From Diaporthe sp. PMI_573 (Eukaryota > Ascomycota > Sordariomycetes > Diaporthales > Diaporthaceae), in NCBI GenBank assembly GCA_021399435.1, contig JAJTUP010000011.1, positions 1,510,357-1,574,356 of the forward strand: DNA of 64,000 nucleotides, in the 5' to 3' direction. Below, one piece after another: positions 34,469 to 46,056 of the stretch. The notes beneath the pieces were generated by a model that worked only from the letters and a program-made list of their open reading frames with translations, had not been told where the DNA came from and did not search any database. The position numbers and the translations under genes are program-made. Position 1 is the stretch's first letter. Every line of letters starts with the position of its first letter.

Positions 34469-35823
34469 CTATTTCTCGCCTGTCGACCGGCTTGCGAGGT
34501 CTTTGAACCGGAGCTCCAGATCGTTGTAACAATCCTGGCGCGACCTTCCCCCTGCCGATTCCGAGCCCGCCAAGCCGGGGAGGTTTTGTTTCGGCCCGAC
34601 CCCGGCCAACACCCTCAGCCTGCCGACAACCTCGGTGGCCTGGCGTATGACCCTCAGGAGGCTTTGCTTCCGCATGGCCGATTGCTCTTCGGCGTCGATC
34701 GTGTAGTCCCCAAACCCCAGTCCGGCCGTGGCGCCGGCCAGGCCCCGCCGCCGCTGCTGGGCCTCCTCGGCGTCGACCGTCGTCCGGCAGAGCTCGAGGA
34801 GCTCGTGGATCTGGTAGAGGAGCGTGGTAAAGAGCATGAGGCACCTGAGCTTGCGCGAGCTCTGTTGCATGGCGATGAGGCTGTTGACCCTCTCGAGCGC
34901 CTGCCGCACAATCCCGAGGATGATCTTGGACGTTTTCAGCTCCGCCATGATGTAATTCTCCAGGTCGTTGATGATCTGGCAGCAATCTAGGCAGCACTGG
35001 CTGTCCATCTGGCTCTGGGGCCGCAGGCCGAGCGACATCTCGGATGGCTCGGCTTGCGCGGGCTGCTGGATCGGGGGTACTGGAGGGGCCGATGTCGCCG
35101 GTGGGGATAGAGCCATCAGAAAGTCCTCAAAGCTGGATCCGACAGGAGAAAAGTCGTACTCCCCCCCACCGTCAGTGAATATTGTCGTGCTCGTCGGCTC
35201 TGGTGGCGCCGGCCTCGTGCTGTCGTGAGTGGCGACTTGTATCGTGGAAGCAGCCTCCGATTTGTCCGTCATGACCTTTTCTGGGGGCTCAACCTGCCAT
35301 TCAGACACCCAAGTCATACTGTCATCAAACTCCTCAAGCTCTTGGTAGTCGGACGCGGTTGACCCGCTGGAGAAACCAGCTGGCCTGGTTGGGGTCAATG
35401 TCGACGAGCTTCCTGCGTTGGAAAAAGTATGCGGTCGTCCCCGCGGCTCGCCATGATCGGATTCTTGTTGACGCTTCCTTGTCCTTGGTCCTTGCACCTT
35501 CCCGGCTCTCGACTCCACGTAGGTACATTTTGTGCCTGAGCTTTGGCAGCGCCGGCACCCAGATCGCTCGCCTGAGCATTTCACCTGAAATCCAGCCCGT
35601 TAGCATCACGTACATGGCTGAGGTCATGATCTTGTTGTGCATGTGTTGGAATAAGGGAAGCTCACCTTTGCAGCCCGGCACTGGTTGCAAGCACTGCAGA
35701 GTCTGACCTGCTGCGCATGACAGGCGACTGTTCTGTGATGTGGCCTGACATATCAGCACCAAAAAACTCTAAAAGGGGTCCCGATGATGGATCGTACCTT
35801 GCGCGGGGCGTTGTGGCTAGCAT
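34469..35823 (-). CDS. gliZ-like: Zn2Cys6 transcription factor, GliZ-like
   Basis: Three exons, 35823-35798, 35732-35666 and 35584-34469, give 402 residues, close to GliZ (about 400). The zinc cluster spans the second junction: CSACNQCRAAK joins VKCSGERSGCRRC, followed by SSGTKCTY. This is the fungal C-x2-C-x6-C..C-x2-C-x6-C pattern. Basic residues follow (RTRKRQQ). The rest is an AflR-type activator: a Ser/Pro-rich low-complexity middle, an acidic block (QELEEFDDSMTW), and a C-terminal helical region starting CCLDCCQIINDLENYIMAEL. Placement in the cluster and the repeated TCGGN3CCGA sites suggest it is the pathway-specific activator. The tiny first exon (26 nt) is the least certain part. Confidence 0.88.
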
Positions 35824-37289
35824 CGTTAGCGAACTCAAGCTTGTGGACTAGTAATCCTGGATTCTAGGATCTTCAACGAGTGCCCTCTGGGACATGAAGT
35901 GACTTGAATATGGTTTCTGCCCGTACAGGGAAGTCAACGGGTCTACAGGTTTTGCTCATATGTGATCACTCTGTGACACGAAATTGAGCCGCCTCTCCAC
36001 AAAAGCCGCAGCAGTGCTGTTGCGCGTGTCCCTAATGTGCTTGGCACAGCATGTTCCTCTAGAGACGCTCGCCAAAAGGCCCCGCACTACGTCCGCTTAC
36101 GGCAAATGTAGTGTGACCAACAGATAGGCACCACATATCAAGCTGATTCAGGCCTTATGTCATCGGCCAGCGTGACTGCAAAGGGAATTCGTGTCACAAG
36201 GATATGAGGCAACCGATTTCGCCTAAGCGCTGTCAAAGAGTGCATTGCAGTGCAATTATTTCCACCGCACTGCTGCTTGACAGCCTAGCAGGATTTCGAA
36301 GGAGGGTCTCGGCAGGTTATTGCTCTCAAAGCGGCTTCCTACTGTTGTTGTCATTCGACCAGCTTACATGTGTGTGTTGGACTAGTGTTACATTGTTGCT
36401 GGGGTCCAAATCCTTCAGACTGTGACAAGCGCTTCATGGCTGAGTGGTTGCCAACACTTAGACCCGAGGTACGATCGTCATCAATGTGCAGGATGCCTGG
36501 CCTCCTCCTGCCCAACACCAGGGTGCGGCGAGGGCCAAGATGAGTGCTGACCCTGAGAAGATCTGTCTGTTTTCACTAGCAAATGAAAAGAGAAGGGTGC
36601 CTCGAGATAGCGGAGATGTTGTGCCAGTTAGGAAGTCAGGTCCGTGGAAGGCCACGGCAGCCACTACTGGCCGGGTAAGGCTGGTCCCGGGAGAATCTGA
36701 GAATTATGGGAAGTGGAAATATCGAATGATCGCTGTGCGCAGTTCCGCATCAGTCCCTTGGTCCCCTATGGCGCCAGCCACGGCGGCTTCCAGATGACGG
36801 CAGTATCCGTGATATAATTCAGCCGTGTCAGGCTAGGGCATCTGCAATTTTGCCCACCCAAGTAAGCAAAGGATCACAATCCGAAACTTCCTGCTTTCAG
36901 GTCATCACTAGAAGTGCATGCCCATTGGACTCCAGAACCGGTCATCACCTTATACGCCCCTAGTGGATATAATATTGAACTTCTCGCCCCCCCTACTCCG
37001 AAAAAAAGAAAGAAAAGAAAAGAAAGGACCAAAGATACTGGGGCATTGGATTGAGAGGCGCACAGCGGCGAGTGGCGCATCATGGGATATTTTCTCCACG
37101 TACGCAATCTCTTTCAGGAGCCGCAGCAAGTACCCCTGCCTTTCCGACACTGCAATGGGCGCTAATTCATATGCAGTGAGTCCATAATTTTCAATTGCAG
37201 CTCCCAATAGTACTACAGTAAGCTGACAGCGTCTCTCAGGTGCACTTCGGCCACCGGCCTGTAAGTGTGGCACCGTGAGAACCAGGGCC
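35824..37289. other. intergenic stretch between regulator and P450
   Basis: The regulator promoter and the 3' side of the P450 gene. It contains a purine-rich run near 37001-37027. No credible gene, RNA or repeat is visible. Confidence 0.45.
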
Positions 37290-38996
37290 TCACGGACTTG
37301 GTCTGCCTTGCACCAGCTTTTCGCACAGGATCTCCGCATCTGGATGCGTAATCCAGGTCTCGGGGTTCTTGTCCCACCCAGTCGTGGCGTCCAGCCCCAG
37401 CTCATAGTTCTCGATTAGCTCAGCAACCAGGACGCGTATGATGAGATCGGCAAGATACTTCCCCAGGCACTGCCTGGCCCCGAAGCCGAATCTCCAGTAG
37501 TGGTATCTCGTTTCAGAGGCCTTCCGATCCTGGAACCTCGATGGCCTGTAGGCTGCACCATCAGCCCCCCAGTACTTATTGCGAATATTGAGGGCGTGCG
37601 TATCAACAACGAAGTTGGTTCCGGCTGGTACTGAGAATCCGCCGACGATGCGAGCTGTGGGGGCGGCCTGAGGTACTGAAAATGCCGCCAGAGGTTTCAA
37701 CCGGGCCGACTCAAGGATGGAAGCAGCCAGTAGCGTGTCTGACCTCAGCACGTACTTCTCCCACCCGCTCTGGCTGAGCTTCTCCTCGGCAACCTGGAGC
37801 CTGGTCCTTGCCTTGGTGATCTCATGTCGAAGTTGGCTCTGTACATCCCTGTTGGCCGCTAGGAACAGAAAGTTCCATGATAGACCGCCGATCGTGACAT
37901 CGAGATTTGCGAAGAGCATTTCGTCCAGAGTCTGCAATGCCTGTTCCTTGGTGATAGCACCCGCGTGCCAGGCTTCGTACAGAGATACCATCGTCTTGCG
38001 GCTTCTCGCTTGTTGGCATTTCTCGTATACGGTGTCATTGAAGTGTCCCCATCTTTCTCGGAACTCGTCCAGATCACGGTTGGTGCTCGTTGGTAAAACT
38101 CTGCTCCAAGAAAAGCGTGTAACGCCACCTCGGATCACCCGGCCGAACAAGCCTTCCCGTAGCGGAATGAGAGATTGTAGCTGAGACCGTAGGTCCGGCG
38201 TCAGATCCCCGTACAGGTTGTCTGCCACAATCCAGAAGGGCAACATGTGCAGATCTTTTACCGGGTCAAGTTTGCCTTTTGCCAGCCGGCCGTGGAGACC
38301 AAGGTCTATGAGATACTCTCGAGTGATCGTAGTTATGCGCGATAGACTGGTTGTCGCGCCGTGGTATGTGAATGCCTCACCAGTGACGGCACGAACCTGC
38401 CGCCACTGGGCCCCGGATATCAAGCCTAGGCAGCTTCCAAGTATCTCGCCCATGAGCCAGCCGGCGTCGTTGTTGATGCCCTTACAATGCAAATCCGAGT
38501 CCTTGAATACTGTCTTTACGTCCTCGGGATCCGTGAGAACTCTGCACCACATGAGCGAAGTCCAACATAAGTGACAATAGAAGGTACCATGGACTCACAT
38601 CTCGCCTTTCATGCCACTCCATATCCGATAAACGCGACCGTGCTCCTTGGCCCAGTCACTGCTGTTCTTCTCCCCGTCCAGAAACTTGGCCACGTCGCCC
38701 TGTCCATTGGGCCATTGATAAGGGCAGGTCGGTATTTGGCGCCGGACCACGCCTGTTGACAAGATCGGGTTTCTAATTAGAAGGTATTTCTTTTTCGATC
38801 AATACGCCTTCGTAGTATTACTTCGTTCCAAGGCACTTACCTCGATGACCCATGACAGAAGTCTATTGCCATTCCGAGAAATTATCGTGTACAGCACGCT
38901 AGAGAAAAGTAGCAAGACGATCAAGAACAAAAGCCCTCCACCTGAAGTTGAGTAACGCGCATGCATACTTCCGGCGAAACTTGAATCGACCTTCAT
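37290..38996 (-). CDS. cytochrome P450 monooxygenase (GliC/GliF-type)
   Basis: Three exons: 38996 to about 38841, about 38752-38593, and 38541-37290, roughly 520 residues. An N-terminal ER anchor ([20 protein letters not shown]) is followed by the fungal P450 entry block [16 protein letters not shown] and [11 protein letters not shown]. The third exon carries the I-helix [15 protein letters not shown], an ExxR (ESARLKP), and the heme loop [10 protein letters not shown] with the Cys ligand. In ETP pathways such an enzyme hydroxylates the diketopiperazine alpha carbons to create the acceptors for glutathione. The I-helix lacks the usual acidic-Thr pair of the AGxDTT type. The strong GTAAGT donor of exon 1 leaves exon 2 out of frame; an alternative GTGCCT donor four bases later restores it. 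Confidence 0.85.
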
Positions 38997-39241
38997 ATTC
39001 GGCCTAGGTGAATTGATCAGGCTTCAGTTGCGCAGGGACTGTTTGATTCACGAGTAACATATCTCAGTCGTGAATTATATGATAGAGTTTTCAAGGTCCA
39101 GCACCCGGTATCGTCCTGTGCGACAGGCATTTGCATTTCTCAATCTGATTATTACGGAACGGACCCCGGAACCTCGCCCTTGTTTGCGAAATAAGCTGCC
39201 GGAAGGACCTCGGTCAGCGAGGCCTCACCCCAGATTACGCC
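38997..39241. promoter_or_regulatory. P450 promoter / GliG 3' region
   Basis: A 245-bp spacer. TCGGTCAGCGA at 39210-39220 is a one-mismatch GliZ-type palindrome about 215 bp upstream of the P450 ATG. Confidence 0.35.
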
Positions 39242-40152
39242 CTAATCCTCCCCTAGACCGTGGCCATAGGTCGGGCCCCTATCCAAGACTGCTTTCATGG
39301 TTGGCCTCGCGACCATTCTATCACCCCAAGCCTGAATTTTAGGGTATTTTCCGATGTCAACATCCAGATATTTGAACATCCACGGCATAGCAAATGGAAA
39401 GTACGAAATGTCAGCATGGGTTGGGCGATCTGGAAGCGCAATGTACAGCTGGTTTGGGAGACCCAGCCGTTGTTCCAAGATATCCCACTGCCTGACAACA
39501 TTCTCATGTAGTCTATTCTTGGTCAATATTTCGTGAATAACAGCGGTAGGATGATAGGTGATGGTCTCACTTTGCCACAGTTTTCGGCAGCAAATCTGGA
39601 TTCTGGCGGTTTGGATAACCTTTGAGGAAATACAACCAATACTTCGCCGTAGGGCTAGCGTAGAATCTTGTTAGTCTCTTAACTACTATTGTGAGGTATC
39701 GATGGAGGCATGAGAATTTACCCCAGACCAGCTGTTTGATAGGCTGTCCACGAGAGGACCGCCGCTTTCTCTGCGGCGTTCCGCCCACTCCAAGACCCCT
39801 CGGTGTCGTACTGATCCGAGAGATACTGAAGGCATGCTGTGCTTTCAAATACAATGATTTCTTTCTTTGTCTCCGAACACCAGTCCTTGAGCGCTGGAAC
39901 ATAACGCTCGGGGTGGATCTGGTAGTACCATTGGGACTTGGTATCGATAACGGAGATGATGTGATCAATTTGGAGCTCTTGCGCCAGAATCAACGGTTTG
40001 ATGTAGTTGATATAATTGGTCTGATCCGCTTCGGCGTCTTTTAGCATTTGTCACTACCAAAGGACGCGAGAGCACGTACCTTTGAGGATGTAAATAATGA
40101 CCCGGCCATTATAGGCCAAGTCCCCTTTGACAACTTCAACCGCGGGAGTCAT
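39242..40152 (-). CDS. gliG-like: glutathione S-transferase, GliG-like
   Basis: Four exons on the minus strand. Exon 1 (40152-40080) supplies MTPAVEVVKGDLAYNGR, then a short 42-nt intron. Exon 2 (40037-39722) carries the thioredoxin-fold half (YIKPLILAQELQIDH, HPERYVPALKD, VFESTACLQYL). A short third exon (GPTAKYWLYFLKGYPNRQNP) and the C-terminal helical half to 39242 follow (RPTHADISYFPFAMPW). The Glu-Ser pair of VFEST is the usual GSH-binding motif. GliG in gliotoxin biosynthesis adds two glutathiones to the oxidised diketopiperazine, the sulfurisation step. It diverges from the dipeptidase gene across a 478-bp promoter, placing two consecutive pathway steps under one control region. Confidence 0.9.
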
Positions 40153-40630
40153 GGCTTCTCATGCTGCTCGAATTACTGTAAGCGGAACCCGGAGAACCTG
40201 GAATTTGCATTGGTGGAGCTTTTATATCTGGTGCCATTGGCTGTTGGACAGAGTGACGAGTGACCAATCCACAGCGGACCGAAGTGTTCGCACCCCGGCC
40301 GGCTGCATACTTCGGAGAAGGGTTGTGGAGGAGCACTTTATATGCGGACCGGACCTCGTTCAACAGTTCAAGTCGCAACCCGATCAACAAGTAATCGAAT
40401 CAGGCTCTGGCCGTCAACTTGGCCTAAAATAACTTGTTTGGTTCGCTTGCCCAAGCTCCAGTTCTCCCGGCCCCCGCCCGCCCACTCGGTCCCAATCCAT
40501 TGCGTCCCGAGCGCACACATGTCGATGCAGGCGGTTGCAGCTGAGAGGCTTCCAAATAATCGGTCTAATTCAAGCAAGCAGTCTATGGAGACTGGTATGC
40601 AGATCACGACGTTGTGGACCCTTGCCGAAG
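40153..40630. promoter_or_regulatory. divergent promoter, GliG-like / GliJ-like
   Basis: A 478-bp bidirectional promoter between the glutathione transferase and the dipeptidase. It contains several CGG/CCG half-sites (for example GCGGACCGAAG near 40275) but no perfect TCGGN3CCGA. Confidence 0.4.
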
Positions 40631-42061
40631 ATGATCCAGCCATTGCGCTCACTGTTTTTTCGGTCTCGCTCCGAGGACTTGCCCAAGGCCTCAACGAGCT
40701 CAACACCCGTCATCGGACTGGAAAAAGGAAAGGCACTTTCTTTGCTTTTACTATTGTTGACATCCGGATGTCTGTTATGGTACAGAGATTTCTTTTCCTG
40801 GTGCTCTATAACATTTGACGAAAATGAAAATATTGATTTATTTGGCGCGGCACCTTTGATCGGTATGTTGAGCCTCATCGCTGTCCAATTACCAAACAAA
40901 TATGCAAAACAAACGCAAAATTTATTGACCAACAACTTTGTAGATGGACACAACGACTTTCCTATCTGGATCCGAGCCTTCTATGGCAACCATATCTACC
41001 AGAAGAACTTTACGCAAGAGCCAGAACTCTACGGGCAGGTGGACTTCCCACGTCTCCGCCAAGGTCATCTTCGTGGGCAGTTCTGGAGTGTATACGTTGA
41101 ATGGTCCGTTATTTGCATGTTCCAAGATTAACGAAGAAACAGCATTTCTGACCCTGTGCTGAGTGCACATAGCCCAAGGCATGGCGGAAACTACTCTGAC
41201 GAAGTCTACGGGGAGATAATCCATGATACCTTGCAGCAAATTGACCTCGTCCACCGTTTAATAAAGGCCTATCCATCCTACCTGGAGCACGCCTCTTCAG
41301 CTGCCGACGTGTTCCAGACGTTCCGGTCTAGCCGTCGCATTGCCTCATTCCTTGGCGTAGAGGGCCTCCACCAAATCGGCAACAGCGCCAGCGTGTTACG
41401 CATGTACCACGCCCTGGGCGTGCGGTACGCGTCCATGACCCACACCTGCCACAACGCGTATGCCGACAGCGAGGAGCCCGACGAGCCGGAGCACTCGGGG
41501 ATCTCGGACGCCGGGAGGGACATGGTGTGGGAGATGAACCGGCTGGGCATGATGGTGGACCTGTCCCACTCCAGCTTCCTCACCCAGCGCGATGTCCTGC
41601 GGGTATCGCGGGCGCCTGTTATTTTCTCCCACTCGAATGCCTATGCAAGGTGCAACCACACGCGCAACGTGCCGGACGACATCCTGCTGGGTCTGGAGGC
41701 CAACGGCGGCGTGGTTATGGTCACGTTCTATCCCGCGTTCCTCGAGGAGGATCCGGGCAAGGCCTCGCTGAGTTCCGTCGCGGACCATATACAGTACATT
41801 GGGGAGACGATCGGCTACCGTCACGTTGGCATTGGATCTGACTTTGACGGCATGGCGGCAGGGCCGGAGGGACTCAAGGATGTTTCCAAGTATCCGGACC
41901 TTCTCCGAGAGCTTGTTCATCGGGGAATAAGTAGGGAAGATATCCTGGGTGTGATGGGGCTCAACGTAATGCGGGTTTTAGAGGAGGTTGAGAAGGTTGC
42001 GGCATCAATGCATCATGTGAAGCCTTTGGAAGATGATGTACCGGATTTTTTTTACTCTTAA
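40631..42061 (+). CDS. gliJ-like: membrane-anchored dipeptidase (M19), GliJ-like
   Basis: Two exons, 40631-41103 and 41173-42061, give 453 residues. The chosen ATG precedes a charged N terminus and a single hydrophobic helix (ALSLLLLLLTSGCLLW), predicting a signal anchor. The renal-dipeptidase fold follows: the metal motif VDGHNDFPIW (HxD), FLGVEGLHQIG with the metal-bridging Glu, TCHNAYADS, MMVDLSHSSF, PVIFSHSNAY and HVGIGSDFDGM. In gliotoxin biosynthesis GliJ removes glycine from the Cys-Gly adducts before the C-S lyase acts. It is divergent from the GST and followed by the O-methyltransferase on the same strand. Confidence 0.92.
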
Positions 42062-42353
42062 ATAAAGATCACGTGGTTGACACGAATTCAATTTATAGTA
42101 GTACGACTCCGCAAAATGTAACGGCAGAAGACCCCTTGACAGTTGTGTATTTTGCCTGGGGGCGAGGTAGGTCCCGCCTGGGTATTGGAGGTGAAGCCCG
42201 ACTACATTGATATCTGCACATGCTTGGACGATTAATGCATACCGAACATGGATCGTCCGGCACATATGAACCGATTATGGGGCTCGCTTGATTCCGATGA
42301 GTGAAGCAAGCTAGTTCGCAGTTCCTCACCCTTCGAGACCAAGCGATGGTTGG

Positions 42354-42364
42354 TCGGGATCCGG
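42354..42364. promoter_or_regulatory. near-match GliZ-type site
   Basis: TCGGGATCCGG, one mismatch to TCGGN3CCGA, 147 bp upstream of the O-methyltransferase ATG. Weaker evidence than the perfect copies. Confidence 0.35.
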
Positions 42365-42510
42365 GTCAGCTAAATAAAATACCCTGCATCCCGCATTCTG
42401 CATCTCATATCTTCCAGACTGTCTTAACCCATCATTGCCTATTGACATCGTGCAACATTTTCAATAGCATCGAAATATCTCTTTTTACTCTTCGGGTCTG
42501 TTCAGACAAA

Positions 42511-43877
42511 ATGCAAGAGTCTGACATGTCTACAGCCACCAACGGGCAGAAATCGGGCTCAGACATCACCGGCCTACTTAGCAACCTGACCAACTATCTG
42601 TCTGATGAATTGGAAAAGCTGAAATCCCGGGGCCCAAGCTTGATCGAAGCGCTTCAAGATAATGACCACCTACCAGACCCAGAAACGTTGAAGCTCGCAG
42701 CGCGAGCGGTGGATCTAACGCACCAGATCCAACTCCTTCTCGACCCACCGGTTTTGATACTTGCGGATCATTTCCTGGGTACATATAGAGACCACGTCTT
42801 GCGGGTTGAGCCAAGGGTAGCATCTGCTAACATCGCTCTATTACAGGCTACGTGCGATCGAAGTGCCTCTCCGCCGCCGTCGAGAGAGGCGTCCCCGATG
42901 CACTCGAAAGAGGGCCCTTGACCATAGACGAGCTCGCCGAGGCCACAGGGTCACGGGGCGATCGTCTGGACCAGGTGCTGAACATCCTCAGCACCGCCGG
43001 CATCTTCCACCGCGATGAGGCCACCAGGTCGTACTCGAACAGCCCGGCATCGTCGCTCCTACGATCTGGCCACCGGGATCAGTGGCACAACTGGGCCAGG
43101 CTCTACGGGAACCAGTTCTACGACATTGCGCGCGGGATCCCGGAGTCGACGCGGCGGGACGCGGTGCGCTGGGCGGCGCAGATCAACTACGACACGGACG
43201 ACAACATGTTCTCCTTCTTCAAGGCCCAGGGCTGGGTGCCGGAGCTGCACCGGACGCTGGGCGGGGGCGCCGCGGCGCAGATGCCGGGGATCCTCGAGGA
43301 CTACCCGTGGCACGAGATGGCGGGTGGGCTCGTTGTCGACATCGGAGGCGGCAGTGGTGCGTTCCTGGCTGGGCTACTCCGGAAGTATGGCACGATGAAG
43401 GGCGGCTTATATGACCTCCCGTACGTTATTGACCACGTCCGCCCATTCTTCCAGCCCGGCGGGGAGTACGGCGACGTTGCCGACCAGGTCCGGGAGGAGG
43501 ATCTCATCGGGGGCGACTTTTTTAAATCCGTGCCGCCTAGTGCAGCCTACACAATGAAATGGTGTCTCCATGACTGGAAAGATGCTCAAGCCACCGAGAT
43601 CCTGAAGGTGATCAGGGCAAGCATTGTCCCCGGGCCTACGAGTCGACTGATCGTGTTGGAGTCTATCCTCTCCAACGATCGCTCGGGCCGATTGAGCCAA
43701 TACGGGAATATCAACATGATGATGACTGCCGATGGGCAGGAGAGAACGGAAGAACAGTGGCGTGTTTTGGCACTTGGTTCTGGCTGGAGAATCGACAAGA
43801 TATGGGACCTGAGAGGGGCATGGGTCAAGGCCATGGATTTCAGGCCGGCTGCTGCTGTTGGAGAGTCTCAATCTTGA
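42511..43877 (+). CDS. gliM-like: O-methyltransferase, GliM-like
   Basis: Two exons, 42511-42778 and 42847-43877, give 432 residues. The layout is that of plant/fungal O-methyltransferases (Methyltransf_2). An N-terminal dimerisation winged helix (ERGPLTIDELAEATG, LNILSTAGIFHRDE) precedes the SAM site GLVVDIGGGSGAFLAGLL and the catalytic-His region YTMKWCLHDWKDAQATEIL. Then come VLESILSNDRSGR and NINMMMTADGQERTEEQW. GliM relatives methylate a hydroxyl formed during gliotoxin-type biosynthesis. Exon 2 is markedly G+C-rich at 43.1-43.4 kb. Confidence 0.9.
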
Positions 43878-44309
43878 AGATTTATAAGTGTGCTTGTATA
43901 TTGACTCGTTGTCCATTCGCCAAAATTCGGGCCATCACTGTGATATCCTCTACTTCTCTACACATTGCCGCCAATAGACGTCAGATGTCCAAGGTTTTGT
44001 GACAGGGTAATCTGGCCCGAAAGTCCAGCAAGATTTTTTGACTGAGAGTGAAGACAGCTATTAGCCGGCAGAAAAGATGCCATAAATAGCCGCTCGGTAT
44101 ATCTATCCACTCATACGGAGGCCGGGCAGTGAAGCAGGATCTCCGGCAACGGCCGCCGAGTGAGACGGCCCCCGCGGCCATGTTATGCATATTGAGAAAC
44201 GAAAGGGTCCAGTCCAAGTCGTCTAAGGACGCGAGAAGTTGGTTTTGATCTGAGGCCTTTTTTTCTTTTTTTGTTTTTGAATAGGATCATTATCTATCAT
44301 ACACTCGCA
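43878..44309. other. spacer and promoter of the second MFS gene
   Basis: A 432-bp stretch with a T-rich tract (about 44255-44277) just before the next start, a common fungal core-promoter feature. No perfect GliZ-type site. Confidence 0.4.
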
Positions 44310-45827
44310 ATGGCCGAGCCCAGCACAAGCACCCATCCCGACGCTTTCAGCCCGGCGGAAGCAACGGAAACGCAATGCAACGAGACCACACGACTCCTAA
44401 CGCACGAACCGCCGCAGAAGCCGCAGAGCGCCCCGGGGCCGTCCGTGGACGTGAGCCGCGTCCTCCCGCTCGCGCTGAGCCTGTCGCTGGGGATGGCCGC
44501 CACCGCCGCGACGACGGTCTTCGCGTACGCCGTCATCATCTGCGCGGACCCGGCGCACTGCGACGCCGAGGAGGAGAGGCCGGCCTACTCGGGCGCCGTC
44601 GCCGTCGCCACGGGCATCGCGAACCTGTGCGGCGCGCTGGTGCTGGGCCCGCTGCAGGCCGTGCTAAGGCTGAACCTCAGGGCCGGCATGTTTGCGTGGA
44701 TGGCGGCGCGCGCCGCGAGCGTTTGCGTGCTCTGGACCGCTGGTACGTGGCTCTGCTCGGTTGCCCACACGCGCCCCCGCTAACAGATTGGGTTCTCTTG
44801 CCGCGGCTGACGTGCCTGTGCAGTCGTCTACAAGAGCATGGCCATTGCGTTCGTTGGCCGCATGTTCGAAAGCCTCGCCACGGATAACCTGCTGCACTAC
44901 AACCTCAGTGCCATTTTCGTGTCGTCCGCGCCGGACGGCAAGCGCTTTTCGCGCCTCATGGGGACTTCTCTGGCCCTGTACCTGGCTGGGATGGCCTCGA
45001 GCCCGACCCTCGCGGGCCTGCTGCCAAGCTTCCTGTCGAGTTTCATGCTCGCCCTGGCCCTGTTTGCAGCGTCTGCAGTGTACCTCGCAGTCCTGGTTCC
45101 CATAACTAACCAGTCCTCCCAGCGAGGCATCGACGCGCCGGAGGGAGGTGCAGTGAAGAGCCGCTTCTTATCATTCCATCGCCCGCTGGCGGACCTCTTC
45201 CGGGACCGCAGAGTGATGCTGCCCGGGGTTGCGCTGCTTCTGTACAACATCACGCAAGCGTATTTATTCCCGGCCCTCATGGTCTACACAACACTGGAGT
45301 TTTCTTTTACCGGTAGAGAGAATGGCTACATCATCTCGATAGCCGCCAGTGTGTCGGCAATCTCCCTTCTCGTCGTTTTTCAAATCCTCCCGCGGCTCAA
45401 GAAGATGCTGGGAGTCGGCGGGGATGATGCGAGAGAAGACGCGTCATCCACGCGGCAGAACCTTATCTACGCAGTGCTGGTCATGTCACTCCAGCTGGTT
45501 GCACTGCCCTTGATAACCTTGACAACCAAAGGCTGGCAGATATTTCCTCTAGTTGCTCTGCTGGCGTTTGGGATCGGGGCACCGAGTTTCACCAAGAGCT
45601 ACGGCGTAGCGCTTGCAAAGGACAAGACAGCTGCCGTGGCCAGCCTGGCCATGATGGAGATAGTGGGAGGCTTGTTGTCAGTATTGGTCCTGGGCTCTTT
45701 TCAGAGCTGGCTGGGCCAGAAAGCAGTCTTCTTCGCGGCCGCCGGTCATGTGGCTGCTGCCTTGTTGTGCATGATCGGGAGCGGATTGATCCACGGACAC
45801 CAGGTGGCTCAGTCCGAGGAGGCTTAG
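44310..45827 (+). CDS. MFS transporter, second copy
   Basis: Two exons, 44310-44742 and 44824-45827, give 478 residues. A hydrophilic, Ser/Pro/Glu-rich N terminus of about 50 residues precedes roughly eleven to twelve helices (for example LPLALSLSLGMAATAATTVF, LAMMEIVGGLLSVLVLGSF). VGRMFESLATDNLLHYNLS and MGTSLALYLAGMASSPTLAG resemble fungal MFS proteins of the tetracycline/HCP1-like type, distant from the 14-helix GliA type at 3956. Transport of a precursor, product or unrelated solute cannot be told from sequence. It lies between the O-methyltransferase and the last membrane-protein gene, so it may mark the right side of the cluster. Confidence 0.82.
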
Positions 45828-46056
45828 AGTGATAGAGAAAGTCCATGGACTGCAAATTCGATTTTAAAAGTCAACATTAGTACTTCACAGAATTTGGATT
45901 CATCAAGTGACCGCTGGTGCATACAAAATAATTTTTTCTTTGCCAAGTCCTGAACAAGCTTGAAGTTACAGATTGCTATGTTGGTGTAGGGTCACGAGCA
46001 GTATGAACAGGTATACGCAGTGTAGGGTGTGCGGCTCAAGGGAACCTTATATATCA

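Noticed and set aside
34275..34997. Long Arg/Pro/Gly-rich frame overlapping the Zn2Cys6 gene
   Set aside because: Shadow of the G+C-rich regulator exon on the same strand; no domain and no own gene structure.
36428..36500. A-box-like string TGGCTGAGTGGTT resembling a Leu/Ser tRNA
   Set aside because: No matching acceptor stem and no convincing B-box downstream.
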